From Calocera cornea HHB12733 (Eukaryota; Basidiomycota; Dacrymycetes; Dacrymycetales; Dacrymycetaceae), in NCBI GenBank assembly GCA_001632435.1, contig KV424020.1, positions 7,575-71,574 of the forward strand: DNA of 64,000 nucleotides. Reading direction: 5' to 3'. The position numbers and the translations under genes are program-made. Of the stretch, positions 11,601 through 23,029 are shown piece after piece. Every line of letters starts with the position of its first letter. Within the stretch, counting starts at the first letter, position 1. Under the pieces are notes generated by a model, which worked only from the letters and a program-made list of their open reading frames with translations, did no database searches and was not told where the DNA came from.

Positions 11601-13377
11601 GGCGCTGAAGCAGAAAGTTGACCCCAACTGGTCCGTGTTGTGGAACCGACTGGCGATAGTATGGGCGAGTGTTGATTTGCCGGTGCCGGCTCGGCCCATG
11701 AGAAGGAAGATGCGTGGTGTGGCTGGTGCGTCGGCGTTGACCCACTCTTCTATTTCATCGAGGAGTGCCGTTCTCGTACCAGGTAGACAACGCTTTCCGA
11801 GTTCGAATCCCGCTTCATTGACATAGGGGATGTCGCGAATATCAAGATCTTGCACTGGGGTAATGATCAGCGCAGCGCAGTGGCAGAGGCAACACGGCAC
11901 ATACCCATGCGGCTCACATCTGCCAACATCCTGATTGAGAAGATCTCGAGACACAGCTGGGACCCATCGCGAAAGTCCTGCTTGATCATATCGAAGCTTG
12001 AACTGTATTTCGTCACTGTGGCTCGAGCAGCGCCTATGCTTTCGCCAATGAGCCTGCTAACTGCTCGGATGTTAGCCAAGGCAAGATGGACATGCAGAAT
12101 GCACATACAGAAGCGCTTGTTCCGGGAGTATGTCGTAATGAAGTGCGCACACTCGACTGTCTGACTCGCCAGACGGCGCAGAGCACTCTCCCGTAAAGGG
12201 TCGTTGCCTGGTGCCTCAGCGATATTCATCACCTCCTGCGCTTCCTGGAGGAATGAATAGACATTTCTCATCTTCTCCACCAAGTCGAGGACGTTGGCAT
12301 CGCGATCTTGCTGTGCTTTGACAACCTGTCGCAAAGTCAGGGAGACTACGGTTGAGACACGGAGAGAGATTCCACTTTATATGCACCGGAAAGGACGGAC
12401 CACGCCATCTTCGCGTACGGGTGTACCTATTGCAAGGAGTTTACAAAACGCCCAAGCACCGTTGGTTGTGGCCGGGCGCACCTCGGTTACTGAATCCATG
12501 GCGTTCACAAACCACTGGACGCTGTCCAGAAATGCCTTCCAAGAAGGCGAGACATCCTGCAGGCCATTTTGTAGTTGCGTGACTGGGTCAACTGCTGCAG
12601 AGATGGCCAGGCCGGGTGACAGTTCCAGTTCCGAAACTGCGGTTGTAGCTTGCTCGATGACCTGACGAATGGAATCGTCCTTCACGACTGCAAGCTTGTC
12701 GTCTCCAGCGTACAAAATGTTTAGTTTGATGCCGACCAAATGATTGTGTTTGGGTCCATGTTCCTTGGTCAGCGGAACTGCTGCAATACAACTATCTCAA
12801 CCCTGAAGATAGTCCCTTCTGACATGACGCACCAGCGGTCGCTTTCAGCCAGCTACTCAATGGTAGGGCAGTCACACCCACCTCCTCCACTGGCCGGGAG
12901 CTGTGGTTCTTGAGCAGCGTCACCCGTACAGCCGATGCGAGACCGCATGCACTGCCATCGAAATAAGTAACAGTTGCAGTGGCGCAGGGTTATGGACACA
13001 CAATGGGAATCCATCCTCGACGCGATCCCACACAATGTGACTGCCCTTCGTCTGCATCTCTCCACTTCTCCACACCTCATCCCCGTCGATGGAAAGTATA
13101 ATGAAGTATCTGGCCTTCGTTTTCCATAGTGCGCGGTTGGGAAGACCACCAACAATGGCACCTTAGCGACGGATCAGTGTCGTTGTACGGCTGCCTGCTG
13201 AGAAGCCGCACCGGAGAGAACGTATGTACACTTGGTGGCTTTGGAGAGGGTAGATTCATCAACACTGGCAATTCGGATGTCACAATCGGGAGGGCGTTTT
13301 AGTACAGGTGGACGGACCTCATCGTTCTTCGGACTGACGGTTGTTATCACCGTGAACAATTGACAATGCGTGTGCAC
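8654..13377 (-). CDS. NACHT-WD40 NOD-like receptor B (7-8 blades)
   Basis: A STAND NTPase, presumed cytosolic sensor and switch. Exon order from 13377 down: an exon ending in CTYVLSG; a C2-like exon (motifs AIVGGLPNRALWKTK and KGSHIVWD); LLKNHSSRPVEEVG exon; helical exons including the VHPYAKMAW mini-exon; a NACHT exon 11854-10281; a WD40 plus tail exon 10231-8654. The Walker A loop is GRAGTGKST and Walker B is ILVIVDALDES. Only seven clear blades are seen, followed by a degenerate eighth ending NNNIRVWDA, against fourteen in receptors C-F. The tail ends FVHGTRWTEC and is fused to the WD40 exon without the intron seen in D-F. The start is unresolved: the first recognisable exon has no in-frame ATG, so an upstream exon is likely or the gene is damaged there. 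Confidence 0.8.
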
Positions 13378-13959
13378 ACCATGCGTTGAAGAGCGCTGGC
13401 AGGATATTCGAGCAGGAACGTAGCGCAGGCAATGATTGGCTTCTGCACAGCATTCGGCGTCAAAGATGATGGATCCAGTAATCTGATGGCCCGTCTATTG
13501 TCTCCTGCTGTCGCCAGCCGATCGCGGCCGACTATTAGACATAACGGAGTCATTGTGGTGCCGTAGATGCAGTTGATTTCAGACACTTAATGAGTAGATA
13601 CCTCACGTAGTTGAGGAGGTCCACATTCTGTAAGACGGCGACGTTGGGAACAACATTGTCGAGGATACGTTGCCAAGCGCACGACTGGGGCAACGGAAAG
13701 TGCGAGAGATGAGCCTTGCCAGATAATCACATGCCCAGGGTGCAAGCACCGCCACCCGGTGTGCTTCCCCATTCGGGCGCGTAAACAAGCCAGGCGCGTC
13801 TTCCCGATAGCCCCCCGTGACTTGTACCACAGTAACTGCCTCCGCATGCCCCAGGTGCACGAAGCAGCAGTGCTAGTCATCCGTTTCCGTCACGCCAGAT
13901 CCCGATAAGCAGATTCACAAACATGCAGTGTATCCCATTTAGAAACATCTGAGGTAAAG
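13378..13959. other. Gap between receptors B and C
   Basis: A minus-strand open frame at 13603-13860 is free of stops but resembles no domain and no paralogue. It could contain the missing first exon of receptor B, but no splice pair was convincing. Confidence 0.4.
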
Positions 13960-16900
13960 CTAAGCTAAAGGCATCTGACATTCTGTCCATCGCTCTCCAT
14001 GAACGAAGTTGCTCAGGTCCACGTGGATGGCCGGCCCTGGAATGATAACGTCCAGACGACCTGTCGCTAATCGGTCGATGTACTGCGGAGGAATCCAGAA
14101 GATGGGGTTTGCTTCGTCGCCCATGATCCATCCCGCGTTCTGGTCAATCCAGATCGTGCTGTCCGCCGTGGATGCAGAGACGTACGGTTGGGCAAGCCAG
14201 TGTTTCTCCCAGGGCGATAGGGAGAAAGTATGAGCGATACCGTCCTCAGATTGATCGTCGGCTTCTCCAGGAGGTGTTGACTGCGTTGATGGTTGTGCTT
14301 CTGGCACACTTTTCTTTTCTGAAACCGGATGATCCTCCAACTGTTCATCCAGCTCCGTCTGCTCCCTCAAACTCAGGTTGTCCTCCGATCCTGCCGTATT
14401 GCCGGGACCATCGTCATCCCTCACAGGGATGGCTATACCATCTTCGTCTTCATCATCCAACCCCCCATCCAACCCCTCGATAGTCCGCGCATCCCAGATG
14501 CGAATGGTCTTGTCCTGCGCACAGGACGCAACTCGCGTGCCGTCGGGGGAGAACGCGACCCCACGGACCGGGCCCTCATGACCTGTTAAAGGCTCACCGA
14601 CAGCTGTGCCCGTTTCAACGTCCCATATGCGGACTGATTTGTCCTCCCTACCCGAGACCACGCGAGTGCCGTTCGGCGAGTAGGAGAGACACCAAATCAG
14701 GCTGGTGTGCCCTTCCATGGGCTCGCCAATCGCAGCGCAAGTTTCGCCATCCCAAATCCGTATTTTGCCGTCATCTGACCCTGATACAATTCGGGTGCCG
14801 TCTGGAGAGAAAGCGACGGATGCGACTCCAAGGTTGAGACCCATGAGTGGCTCCGCAATGATCGCGGCTGCCTGGACGTCCCAAAGCCGGATTCCCTTGC
14901 GATCTGATCCGGACACAATCCGTTTGTTATCTGGGGAGAAAGCAACTGCCCGGAACACATCACCATCGTCCACCAAGGGCTCGCCAATGCTCTCTCCCGT
15001 CTCAGCGTTCCAAATACGAATCGTATGGTCGCCCGATCCTGAGACTATTCGCGTACCGTCTGGCGAAAAAGCCACAGACCATACAGTGGAGTAATGGTCG
15101 CGCAGCGGATCACCGACAGGGGCCCCTGTGTGAGCATCCCATATCCGAATAGTGTTGTCATCCGAGCCGGAAATGATTTGTCGACCGTCCGGTGAGAATG
15201 CCACTGAGTATATCGCACCGACGTGGCCTTTCAAAGGCTTGCCAACGGCCAGGCCGGTGTGCGCGTCCCATCTCCGTATTGTGTAGTCTTCTGATCCTGA
15301 CGCAATCTGGGTGCCATCGGGCGAGAAAGTCACAGACATGACTGGCGCGTCGTGCCCCTTCTGCTGCTCACCACTGGCGGTTCCATTTTGAATGTCCCAT
15401 ATTCGAATTGTGTTGTCCATTGACCCTGATACAATTCGTGCGCCATCTGGTAAGAATGCCACGAAGAAGACTCCGTCGTCATGGCCCTTGAGCGGGTCAC
15501 CGACAACTGCGCCAGTTTCCACAGCCCAGGTGCGAATCGTTTTGTCGTCTGAACCAGACACAAGCTGCTTGCCATCTGGAGAGAAAGCGAGGCACCAGAT
15601 AGTGCTGCGATGTCCTTTTAATGGCTTGCCGAGAACTGCACCGGTTTGGGAATCCCAGATGAGAATTGTGTAGTCATCCGCGCCGGACACGATTCGCGTG
15701 CCATCTGGCGAGAAAGCCACCGTCCGAATGGTTCCTTTGTGGTGACCCTGCAGTGGATCTCCGATGGTTGCACCGGTCTGGAGATTCCATATTCGAATCA
15801 TGGAATCACGTGAGCCTGACGCAATCCGCGTCCCGTCTGGCGACACGGCTAGGGACCAAACAGGTCCAGCATGACCGATGAGCGGCCCCAGTGTAGGCTT
15901 CCCAGACTGAACGTCCCATATCCGAACTGTGTGGTCCAGCGAGCTGGACACAATTCGCTTGCCGTCCGGTGAAAAAACGACCGACACGACCTCATCGTCG
16001 TGGCCAGTCAATGGTTCCATGGTGCAAGTTCCGGTCTGGACATCCCAAAGTCGAATTGTTTTATCCGCCGACCCTGAGGCAAGTAGCGCTCCGTCCAGCG
16101 ACAGCGCAACGGACATGACGGCACCGTCATGACCCATCAGAGGCTCGCCAACGAGAGCACCATCATTGATATCCCATATCCGAATGGTACTGTCGAAGGA
16201 CCCTGATACGATTCGTGTGCCATCCAAGGAGAGGGCAGCTGCACTGATACCAAGATCATGGCCGTCGCGGCCGTAGATGGTTGCAGCCATGGGCCACATG
16301 GTGATCATGCCCGAGACGACACGCGCGGTGGTAGGATACTTTGGGCGATACACTTCTGCAATCTTTGACATCGTGGGGGTCCAGACTAAGGCTGATACGT
16401 ATAAATGTGCGGCTGATGCCCTTAATGGCCGTGCGAATTGTCCGATAAATCGGATCCCGTCGCCGGCCATTTGGTACACCTCGTCCCCTAGTCTCTGCGC
16501 CGTAGAATTAGCAAGGCATATGGATTCAAGCGGAGAGGAAGCACCTGGAGTCGACTCATTGATATGGAAATACATCTTGCAACCTCGCCTAGTCCGTCGA
16601 TCAGGCTCGCCGCTTCCAACCAGAAGAGGAAGTTCTCCAAGAACAGGGCGTGAATTAGATCAGCAACGCTTTCTTCGAAGCCGTCTGGGCACTTGGACAA
16701 GTGAGTTCCCCAGTGTATGCAGGCATACACGAGGGCTGCGGGAATGTTCTCATCCAATTGACCCCAGAACTCTTCATCACGATTGAGGTTATAGGAGGTT
16801 TTCAGGCGGCCCATGTTGAAGCGCAACCTGGTTTTCATAATATGCAGCGACGCACGGGCGAATGTCTCGTGGAAGCCAGAATCATTGATGTGATATTGTC

Positions 16901-19598
16901 CGCCGCGGTCAGGACTTCGCAACATCTCGCCAAAGGAGGAATGTAGAGGTCGGATCGGTACGTTCTCTTCTCCCACGCCGCTTAGCAGCGAGCCCAGCAA
17001 GGGTAGAATGGTGTCCTTTGTGAGAGACTCGAGCTCATGGGACCCCTCGGACGGGAGTTGTGAGAGGAGGTCCCGTAGAACCTTCCTGGACAGAGGTTGA
17101 ATTGCGGAGAGGATGAGGCCCATCACGACTCTGAAGGACTCCAAGGCCCGGCGGTTCTTGCTCAAGATATTATCGAGAACAGTCCGGTACAGATTATCAA
17201 GACCATATGCACCGCCAGAGCCCGTGACGAGATCGCGATATCGCATCCGTGCTGTCTGACCAATGATAGGCTCTCCGTTGATATAATCGCAGGCCACAAA
17301 CGCCCATTGGAAGAGGCCTTCGGCTCGATCTCGCAGTTGTACGCAACAGTCGTCGTCGAGGCTTTCTGAATCATTTCCCAATTCGGTCGATAACGTATGA
17401 CGTATGTACACGAGGATGTCCGATGATAGAGAGGTATCTTGGTCCGGTGTCGGCATCTGGAGGGTTGCGCATTGGAGCATTGGGGACCGGTGTAGGAGCC
17501 GCAAAATATCTTGCTCCGGTCGACAGGTTATTAAGAACCGGAAGGCATCTGGAAGTTCATGCAATCGTTTGACTAACAACGAGAGGAGCGCCGCACGCTC
17601 TCTGACGGTACCGCTCTCATCTAGGGCGTCGATCACGATGATAATCGTGCCACTCATGGCCAACGCCTGGGCTGGCTCGAGAATGAACTTGTCGAATTGC
17701 ATATCGAGATCGTTTGTGGTGCAGAGAAAAGTATCTCCTCCAACTGACTCCCACAACGCGGCCTTGAACGCTGGGTGGAATGTAGCCAGATTTCGTGCAA
17801 CATTGCGAGACAGGCTCTCGGGTTTTCGGGTGCTCGCGTTGAAACAGAAGGAAGAGCCAAGCTGCTTCATCGTGTCGAACTGAAACGCAATTGTGTGCGC
17901 AATTGTGGATTTACCCGTCCCCGCGGGCCCCATAAGGAAACAAACGCGCGGAACATCGGGATTATCGAGAGTGGCCCATGATCGTATTTCATCCAGCAGG
18001 TCTACTCTGGTGCCGGGTAAGCAGCGCTTGCGGAGCTCATAGCCAGCTCCCTCCGCGTAAGGGATGTCCCGAATATCCATATCGGCAGCTGCGGCCCGTA
18101 AGTTTCATCTCCCGAGCCGACGGGAAATGTGCACATACCAAGGTCCTTCACCTCCCCTAAGATCCGAACAGTCATGATCTCCGTTCGAACTTGTGAGCCT
18201 TTTTGAAAGTCTTGCACGAGCGCGTCGAACCGTCGGTTATAATCGTCGATTTTGTGACTGACGTTGGAGACGGTTTGGTTAAGAAGTCTGCGGACTGGAT
18301 TGGTGTAAGTGACGTTCAACTATCAAGGCTGAGAAGGCGCGTACAAAACCCAGCGTCCTTGGCATATGAGGCGATGAAGTGCCCGCACTCCACCGTTTGG
18401 CTGGCAAGGCGGCACAAGGCCTCCTCCCTCCGTTTGTCCTTGCCAGGGTCCTGCCGTATCCTTTGAAGCTCAAGGGCCTGGGCGCGAAACTCGTAAACAT
18501 CCTTCATCTTCTCCACCAAGGAAAGCAGCTTGTCATCGCGATCTTGTTGGGCTCTGACTACCTACGCGCGTGTTAGCAATGACTCAACGGCGGGGTCAAG
18601 GACGGTGGCGGACCTTGTAAGCCGCAGATAGCACAGTCCAAGCCATCTTGGCATAGGGATGCACCTGTCAATCGTCAATACATGGCCCTTCAGCGTCGTG
18701 CGAATAGCATACGTACCTCGGATACCACATCCATCATCTGCGTGAAAGCATCCAGCTTGTCCAGCAGAGGCTCCCACGCACTCGCGATGCCCCCTAGACC
18801 ATCCGTCATCTCGCTGATCTTGCCAGTTGAAGTGGATACGGCGCTCAGCCCCGGTAGCCCTTGCAGCGCCGTGGTCTTCGTGTCCGCCTCTGCTATCGCG
18901 CTTTGCATGGAAGCATCGACAGTAGCAGGGTCGTCGGCCGCGGCAGGATCGTCGGCCACAGCAGGATCGTCAGCGGGAGCGACATCGTTGACTTCAGGCG
19001 CGACGATTGCCTCTCGTGTCTCTGTCAAGTGTAGTCTGACTCGGATGGACGGAGTGCCATGGGCGGCCGAGCCAAGTACCAGAGGTACAGCTGAAACGAT
19101 GCGTAAGTTGCCGTGACGAGGATTTCTCAAGGACGGCGCGCACCGTTCGCTGCCTCAACCCATTTGGTCAAGGACAACACTGCCTTTCCGACCTCTTCCG
19201 CTGCACGCGAGCTGTGGTTCTTATACAGTGTCACTCGTAGGTTGGACGCCGAATTGCCGTCACTGAGGAGGGTGTGAGAACACGCCAGAGAGTATCGCAA
19301 AGGAGGCAGGCGCACAACTGACGTCTATCCTCTTCCTCATCCCATACGACCTTAGCACTCTTCGTCTTGATTTCACGCATACTCCACTCCTTCTCTCCAT
19401 CAACAATGACCTTGATGAAATACTTGCCGTCCGACTTGAACAGACCACGAGTCGGCAGCCCATCAAGCGCTGCGCCTAGTGACTGATGAGCACCAATCGG
19501 AGTGGATTGACGGAAAGGCGCATACCGGTAAGTACATATGTCGACTTCGAAGGAAACGAGGCAGCGGTGGGAGTTTCACTGGAAGTCGCCCAAGTCAT
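13960..19598 (-). CDS. NACHT-WD40 NOD-like receptor C (14 blades)
   Basis: A complete-looking receptor. The proposed start is MTWATSSETP at 19598; an in-frame ATG at 19640 is the alternative. The first exon ends KSTYVLTG. A C2-like exon (LDGLPTRGLFKSDGKYF) and the YKNHSSRAAEEVG exon follow, then a helical exon with an internal ADDPA repeat and a WEPLLDKLDAF motif, the VHPYAKMAW mini-exon and two coiled exons. The NACHT exon is 18088-16545, with Walker A GPAGTGKST and Walker B IIIVIDALDESG. The WD40 and tail exon is 16494-13960, with fourteen very similar blades (consensus FSPDGTRIVSGSDDxTIRIWD) and an acidic linker before the FVHGERWTEC tail. Near-identical blades are a hallmark of fungal HET-E/HNWD receptors, where repeats are shuffled under selection. 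It is transcribed divergently from the S2 gene, about 620 bp between start codons. Confidence 0.88.
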
Positions 19599-20217
19599 CA
19601 GTACGTCGTAGTCGCGGGATGTGAGCTGCACGTACCCCATGGCCGTTGAGTAGTTGACTGTTGCGCGTACGAGATTAGATACTCGGAGAGTTGGTTTGCT
19701 ATCTTGCCAACCGCACACCTATCTCCGGGCACACTGCTGCATAGCTGCTGTTGCTGGCAGAAGTCAAATCGGCGTGCCTTCTAGCCTGGAGAAGGCACGG
19801 CATCCCGGGCGTGATGGTGTGCGGGCCGTCCTTCGCGTCCTTCGAAGAAGTTGATGGCGTAGATGCAAGGAGTCGACAGCGTCATCCCCACCTCGAGTTC
19901 GGGTTCGACTGGATGCAATTCTGCTCAACGACATTCATGGCAGGAGAAGGATGGATGATATGCGAAATCCGTCAGGTGCTCGCTTTCCTCTCCATCAAGA
20001 GGCATAGCTTCTACTGAGCCGAGCGGAGGTAAAGTGCTTCCTACCTACGGACTTTTGCCTCCGCCTACCAATCACATGCGCCAAGAGCAATTAGGTCTCA
20101 CTGTAAACTCTACGCAAACGCTCTTCATCGCTCGACGATCTCAGCAACAGTGCCGCCGTAATTTTCGTCTCCTTCCGCACACACATATTCTGACCCCTGT
20201 CAGTAGAGTCAACTACT
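19599..20217. promoter_or_regulatory. Divergent promoter region of receptor C and S2
   Basis: This gap separates the start codons of receptor C (minus) and S2 (plus), so both promoters must lie here or overlap. The right half (19923-20217) is copied almost exactly at 22186-22480 before S3. It contains a conserved intron just upstream of the S start codon (GTAAAC donor after GGTCTCACT, TGTCAG acceptor), which reads as a 5'-UTR intron because the phase-0 junction would create a stop. Confidence 0.55.
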
Positions 20218-20769
20218 ATGGTTGTGCAAGCATGGCATATGCAGGGAATCTGGATCCCGTTCGAGCACCTACAGGAGTGGTGGGCGCAACAGCCCGAGGA
20301 CCAGATGATGTGCCCCTGGAACCCCCGCAGTTCGCACGAAATGGGCCTTGGACTGGCTAAGCGACTCGAATCCGAGTTTGGTATTACTATGAAAAATCCC
20401 AAGGTGAAGCAGACTGCCGACTATTGCGATCTCTGGGTATACAAGCGTCCGAGCAAGGAGTGGGGCTATCGCGAAGTCTTCTTCATGCGCCGACTGGTCC
20501 ACGGGCATATGAAGCCTTCGGAGATGATGCGCGAATCCGATCAGAAATTTGCCGAGAAACTGCGTCATGCTGGATTTAAGAAGATGGTATTCGCCATGCT
20601 TGAGCACTCGTATGAGGGGCGACGGGACATTGAGAGGGATCACGTGGTTTGGCGATCGGAGGAGTGGACAGTGAGTACCTTGCTGGCGACTCTTGCATAA
20701 ACCAGCGTTGTGCTGAATGCAAGACAGGAAACGGAAGAGTCGGAGGGACGCACTAAAGAAGAGCAGTGA
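20218..20769 (+). CDS. S2: small conserved protein of unknown function
   Basis: Exon 1 is 20218-20670 and exon 2 is 20728-20769 (GTGAGT donor, GACAG acceptor), giving 164 residues. It begins MVVQAWHMQGIWIPF and carries motifs WWAQQPED, DYCDLWVYKRPS, YREVFFMRR and KLRHAGFKKM, with a short acidic C terminus (ETEESEGRTKEEQ). It has no signal peptide, membrane segment or recognised domain. The Trp-rich N-terminal half and basic, helix-prone C-terminal half suggest a compact soluble protein. Three copies exist in the window, two intact. It sits upstream of the nuclease-like N2 on the same strand and divergent from receptor C, an arrangement that suggests a shared role but proves none. Confidence 0.75.
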
Positions 20770-21219
20770 CTTCGACGTGGTCGTCAAATTTGGAAGATGC
20801 ATCGTTGTCCGCCACGTATACTGAACCTTTCCTTCCTCTCTGACACTTGCTATCCGGATGTAACCCATCAGCTACAGTTGGAATTGGTCGCATACAACCT
20901 GAACGAACTCAATGATACATTGTGCACCATATATTTTGCTAATAGCTGCGACAAGATCAAAGATGTCCACACAGCCTTGCAAGTACTCCGCATTCTCAGT
21001 TGCATCTCTCTGCCAAGATGGCCTGGCCTGAGTAATTGGCACAGTGACTGTTCCGCCAATAAAGTGCTTCATCAATTAAGTGGAGGTTACAATCCTTATT
21101 TGAAGTAATAGCCAAATGACCGCGTGGTGCTTGTCGGCTCCTTATCTGCTTGCGTTGCTGGTGCTCTTGCTTACCACGCTCTCTCCCACCGCAACCCCAT
21201 CGACTCCAAAGCACGAACA
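20770..21219. other. S2-N2 spacer
   Basis: This 450-bp spacer is partly conserved at 23030-23380, with indels that break all frames, so it is probably not coding. A TGGAGGTTACAATCC stretch just before N2 (near 21080) is retained at the end of the copy. Confidence 0.5.
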
Positions 21220-21976
21220 ATGTCATACAAGTTTGACCCGTAAGGACGAGTGTTGTTGACACGAACACTATGAAGATTCTAAGACGCTTGACAGCTTGGC
21301 GTTTCATACCGATCCACAAGCCAAATGGGCAAAAGATGATCTCTACACCAAAGCGCGGTCAAACCCACATTATGAAGCCCCACTATATCGATATGCGAAC
21401 GACGTGCTGAAGGGATATTTCGATACAAAGGCACTGCTTTGCGTGGCACCACAGTATCCACTTCGGCATGGCTACAATGTAGTGCCCGAGCCCGAGGACG
21501 ATCCCCTTGGCATCCATCACGACGCCTTTCGTATTCCCGCAGGGACAGATGTGGAGCCGTCTGATGACAATGCTCCAGCGGAAGTGGATACCTCAATCGT
21601 GTCGTGGGACACGCAGAATGCTCAACTTGCCTACAGCCGGGCCGACGGTCGTGAGCCGGATCTATTACAGCCAGACTTCATTGTCTCGAAGCGATTATTC
21701 ACACTTTCGGGTGCGATACTCCACAAAATCATCGTCATTGCGGAGTTCAAACGTAACAACCTTATGCCCAATGATCGCCTTGCAAAGTTTCTGGAGTATC
21801 TGGACCGTGCAAAGCAGAAGGGTGTCCCGGCCTGGTTCCGTGGCTTCCTAGTCAATGGAGAAGACACATACATATACGATATTGATGGCTTGCTGCTTGA
21901 TACAGTACCAACAGGCTCCGAAGCTTTCTATGACGAGCTGCAAGAACTTGTAAAACACGCAATCTACGACTTGTAG
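21220..21976 (+). CDS. N2: PD-(D/E)XK nuclease-like protein
   Basis: Exon 1 is 21220-21239 (MSYKFDP, split after the second base of the Pro codon) and exon 2 is 21295-21976 (GTAAGG donor, TTGACAG acceptor), giving 233 residues. The start is chosen because the mini-exon and its phase are shared with N1. Within the C-terminal half, Pro133-Asp134 in QPDF, a short strand with SKR, then Glu157-x-Lys159 in IAEFKRNN form the spacing and hydrophobic-strand context of a PD-(D/E)XK nuclease core; a FLEYLDRAKQ helix follows. In this fold Asp, Glu and Lys coordinate metal and catalyse phosphodiester cleavage. The assignment is motif-based inference. There is no signal peptide and no obvious DNA-binding domain. 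It is linked to S2 upstream. Confidence 0.65.
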
Positions 21977-22084
21977 ACTGTGACGTTCCTATACTGTACC
22001 TTTCATACACACGTTTCTGTTTCTGAAGTACATGATGTCTCTACAAGCTCCATATGCATGGGGCATGGTAGTGAGCAGATCGAA

Positions 22085-22185
22085 AGGCACAAGGTCCGAA
22101 CAGTCATAATCTTCGTTCGAACCTGTGAACCCTTCTGAAAGTCTTGTACAAGCGCGTCGAACCGTCGGTTATAATCGCCGATTTT
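22085..22185 (-). pseudogene. Fragment of a receptor helical exon at a duplication junction
   Basis: Bases 22094-22185 match 18161-18252, part of the coiled exon of receptor C that ends in VRILGEVKDLG, with a handful of substitutions. The match ends abruptly where sequence copied from 19923 onward begins. A 19-bp gap near 22094, between two TCC triplets, looks like a microhomology deletion. Confidence 0.85.
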
Positions 22186-22480
22186 GCTCAACGACATTCA
22201 TGGCAGGAGAAGGATGGATGATATGCGAGATCCGTCAGGTGCTCGCTTTCCTCTCCATCAAGAGGCATAGCTTCTACTGAGCCGAGCGGAGGTAAAGTGC
22301 TTCCTACCTACGGACTTTTGCCTCCGCCTACCAATCACATGCGCCAAGAGCAACTAGGTCTCACTGTAAACTCTACGCAAACGCTCTTCATCGCTCGACG
22401 ATCTAAGCAACAGTGCCCCCCTAATTTTCGTCATCCTCCGTACGCATATATTCTGACTGTTTTCAATAGACTCAATCACT
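22186..22480 (+). repeat. Duplicated S leader (copy of 19923-20217)
   Basis: Almost identical to the sequence before S2, including the GAGGCATAGCTTCTACTGAG block and the 5'-UTR intron donor. It shows that S2 and S3 arose by duplication of a block that included upstream DNA. Confidence 0.9.
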
Positions 22481-23029
22481 ATGGTCGTGCCAGCATGGCA
22501 TATGGATGGAGTCTGGATCCCGTTCGAACACGTACAGGAATGGTGGGCGCAACAGCCCGAAGATCAGATGATGTACCGCTGGAACCCTCGTAATTCGCAC
22601 CAGATGAGCCTTGGCCTGGTGAAGAGACTGAAATCCGAGTTTGGCATCGTCATGAAGGATCCGAAATTGAAGCAACCTGCGGACTATTGCGATCTCTGGG
22701 TATACAAGCGTCCGAGCAAGGAGTGGGGCTATCGCGAGGTCTTCTTCATGCGCCGCTTAGTTCATGGGCATATGAAGTCTCCGGAAACGATGCGCGAGTC
22801 CGATGAGAGATTCATTGAGAAGCTGCGTCATGCTGGATTCAAGAAGATGGCATTTGCCACGCTGGAGCACGCGTTCGAGGGGCGACGGGAAGTTGAGAGG
22901 GATCAAGTAGTTTGGCGGTCGGAGGAGTGGATAGTGAGTACATTATTCATGACTCCTGTATGGACGTGCCTCGTACTGACTGCGGGACAGGAAGAGGAAG
23001 AGCTGAACGGACGTACCAAAGAGGAGTAG
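22481..23029 (+). CDS. S3: small conserved protein of unknown function
   Basis: Exon 1 is 22481-22933 and exon 2 is 22991-23029, giving 163 residues. Exon 1 has exactly the length of its S2 counterpart (453 nt). It starts MVVPAWHMDGVWIPF and keeps the WWAQQPED, WVYKRPSKEWGYREVFF and KLRHAGFKKM blocks; the end is EEEELNGRTKEE. No frameshift or stop is visible. Unlike S1 and S2 it has no N gene behind it: the downstream homology fades near 23370, before the N start. If S and N act together, S3 would need N2 or would be an orphan. Confidence 0.75.
   Translation: MVVPAWHMDGVWIPFEHVQEWWAQQPEDQMMYRWNPRNSHQMSLGLVKRLKSEFGIVMKDPKLKQPADYCDLWVYKRPSKEWGYREVFFMRRLVHGHMKSPETMRESDERFIEKLRHAGFKKMAFATLEHAFEGRREVERDQVVWRSEEWIVSTLFMTPVWTCLVLTAGQEEEELNGRTKEE

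Noticed and set aside
13603..13860. Stop-free minus-strand frame between receptors B and C as a gene
   Set aside because: No similarity to any receptor exon or known domain, and no splice partners; recorded only as unassigned sequence.
16277..16786. Long frames antisense to NACHT and WD40 exons of B-F
   Set aside because: They mirror the repeated sense-strand codons (for example recurring DPETICLPSGEKAT antisense to WD40 blades) and carry no independent signature.
20872..21075. Possible small antisense gene between S2 and N2
   Set aside because: The duplicated copy at 23.1-23.3 kb has indels and stops that destroy the frame, so no coding constraint is visible.
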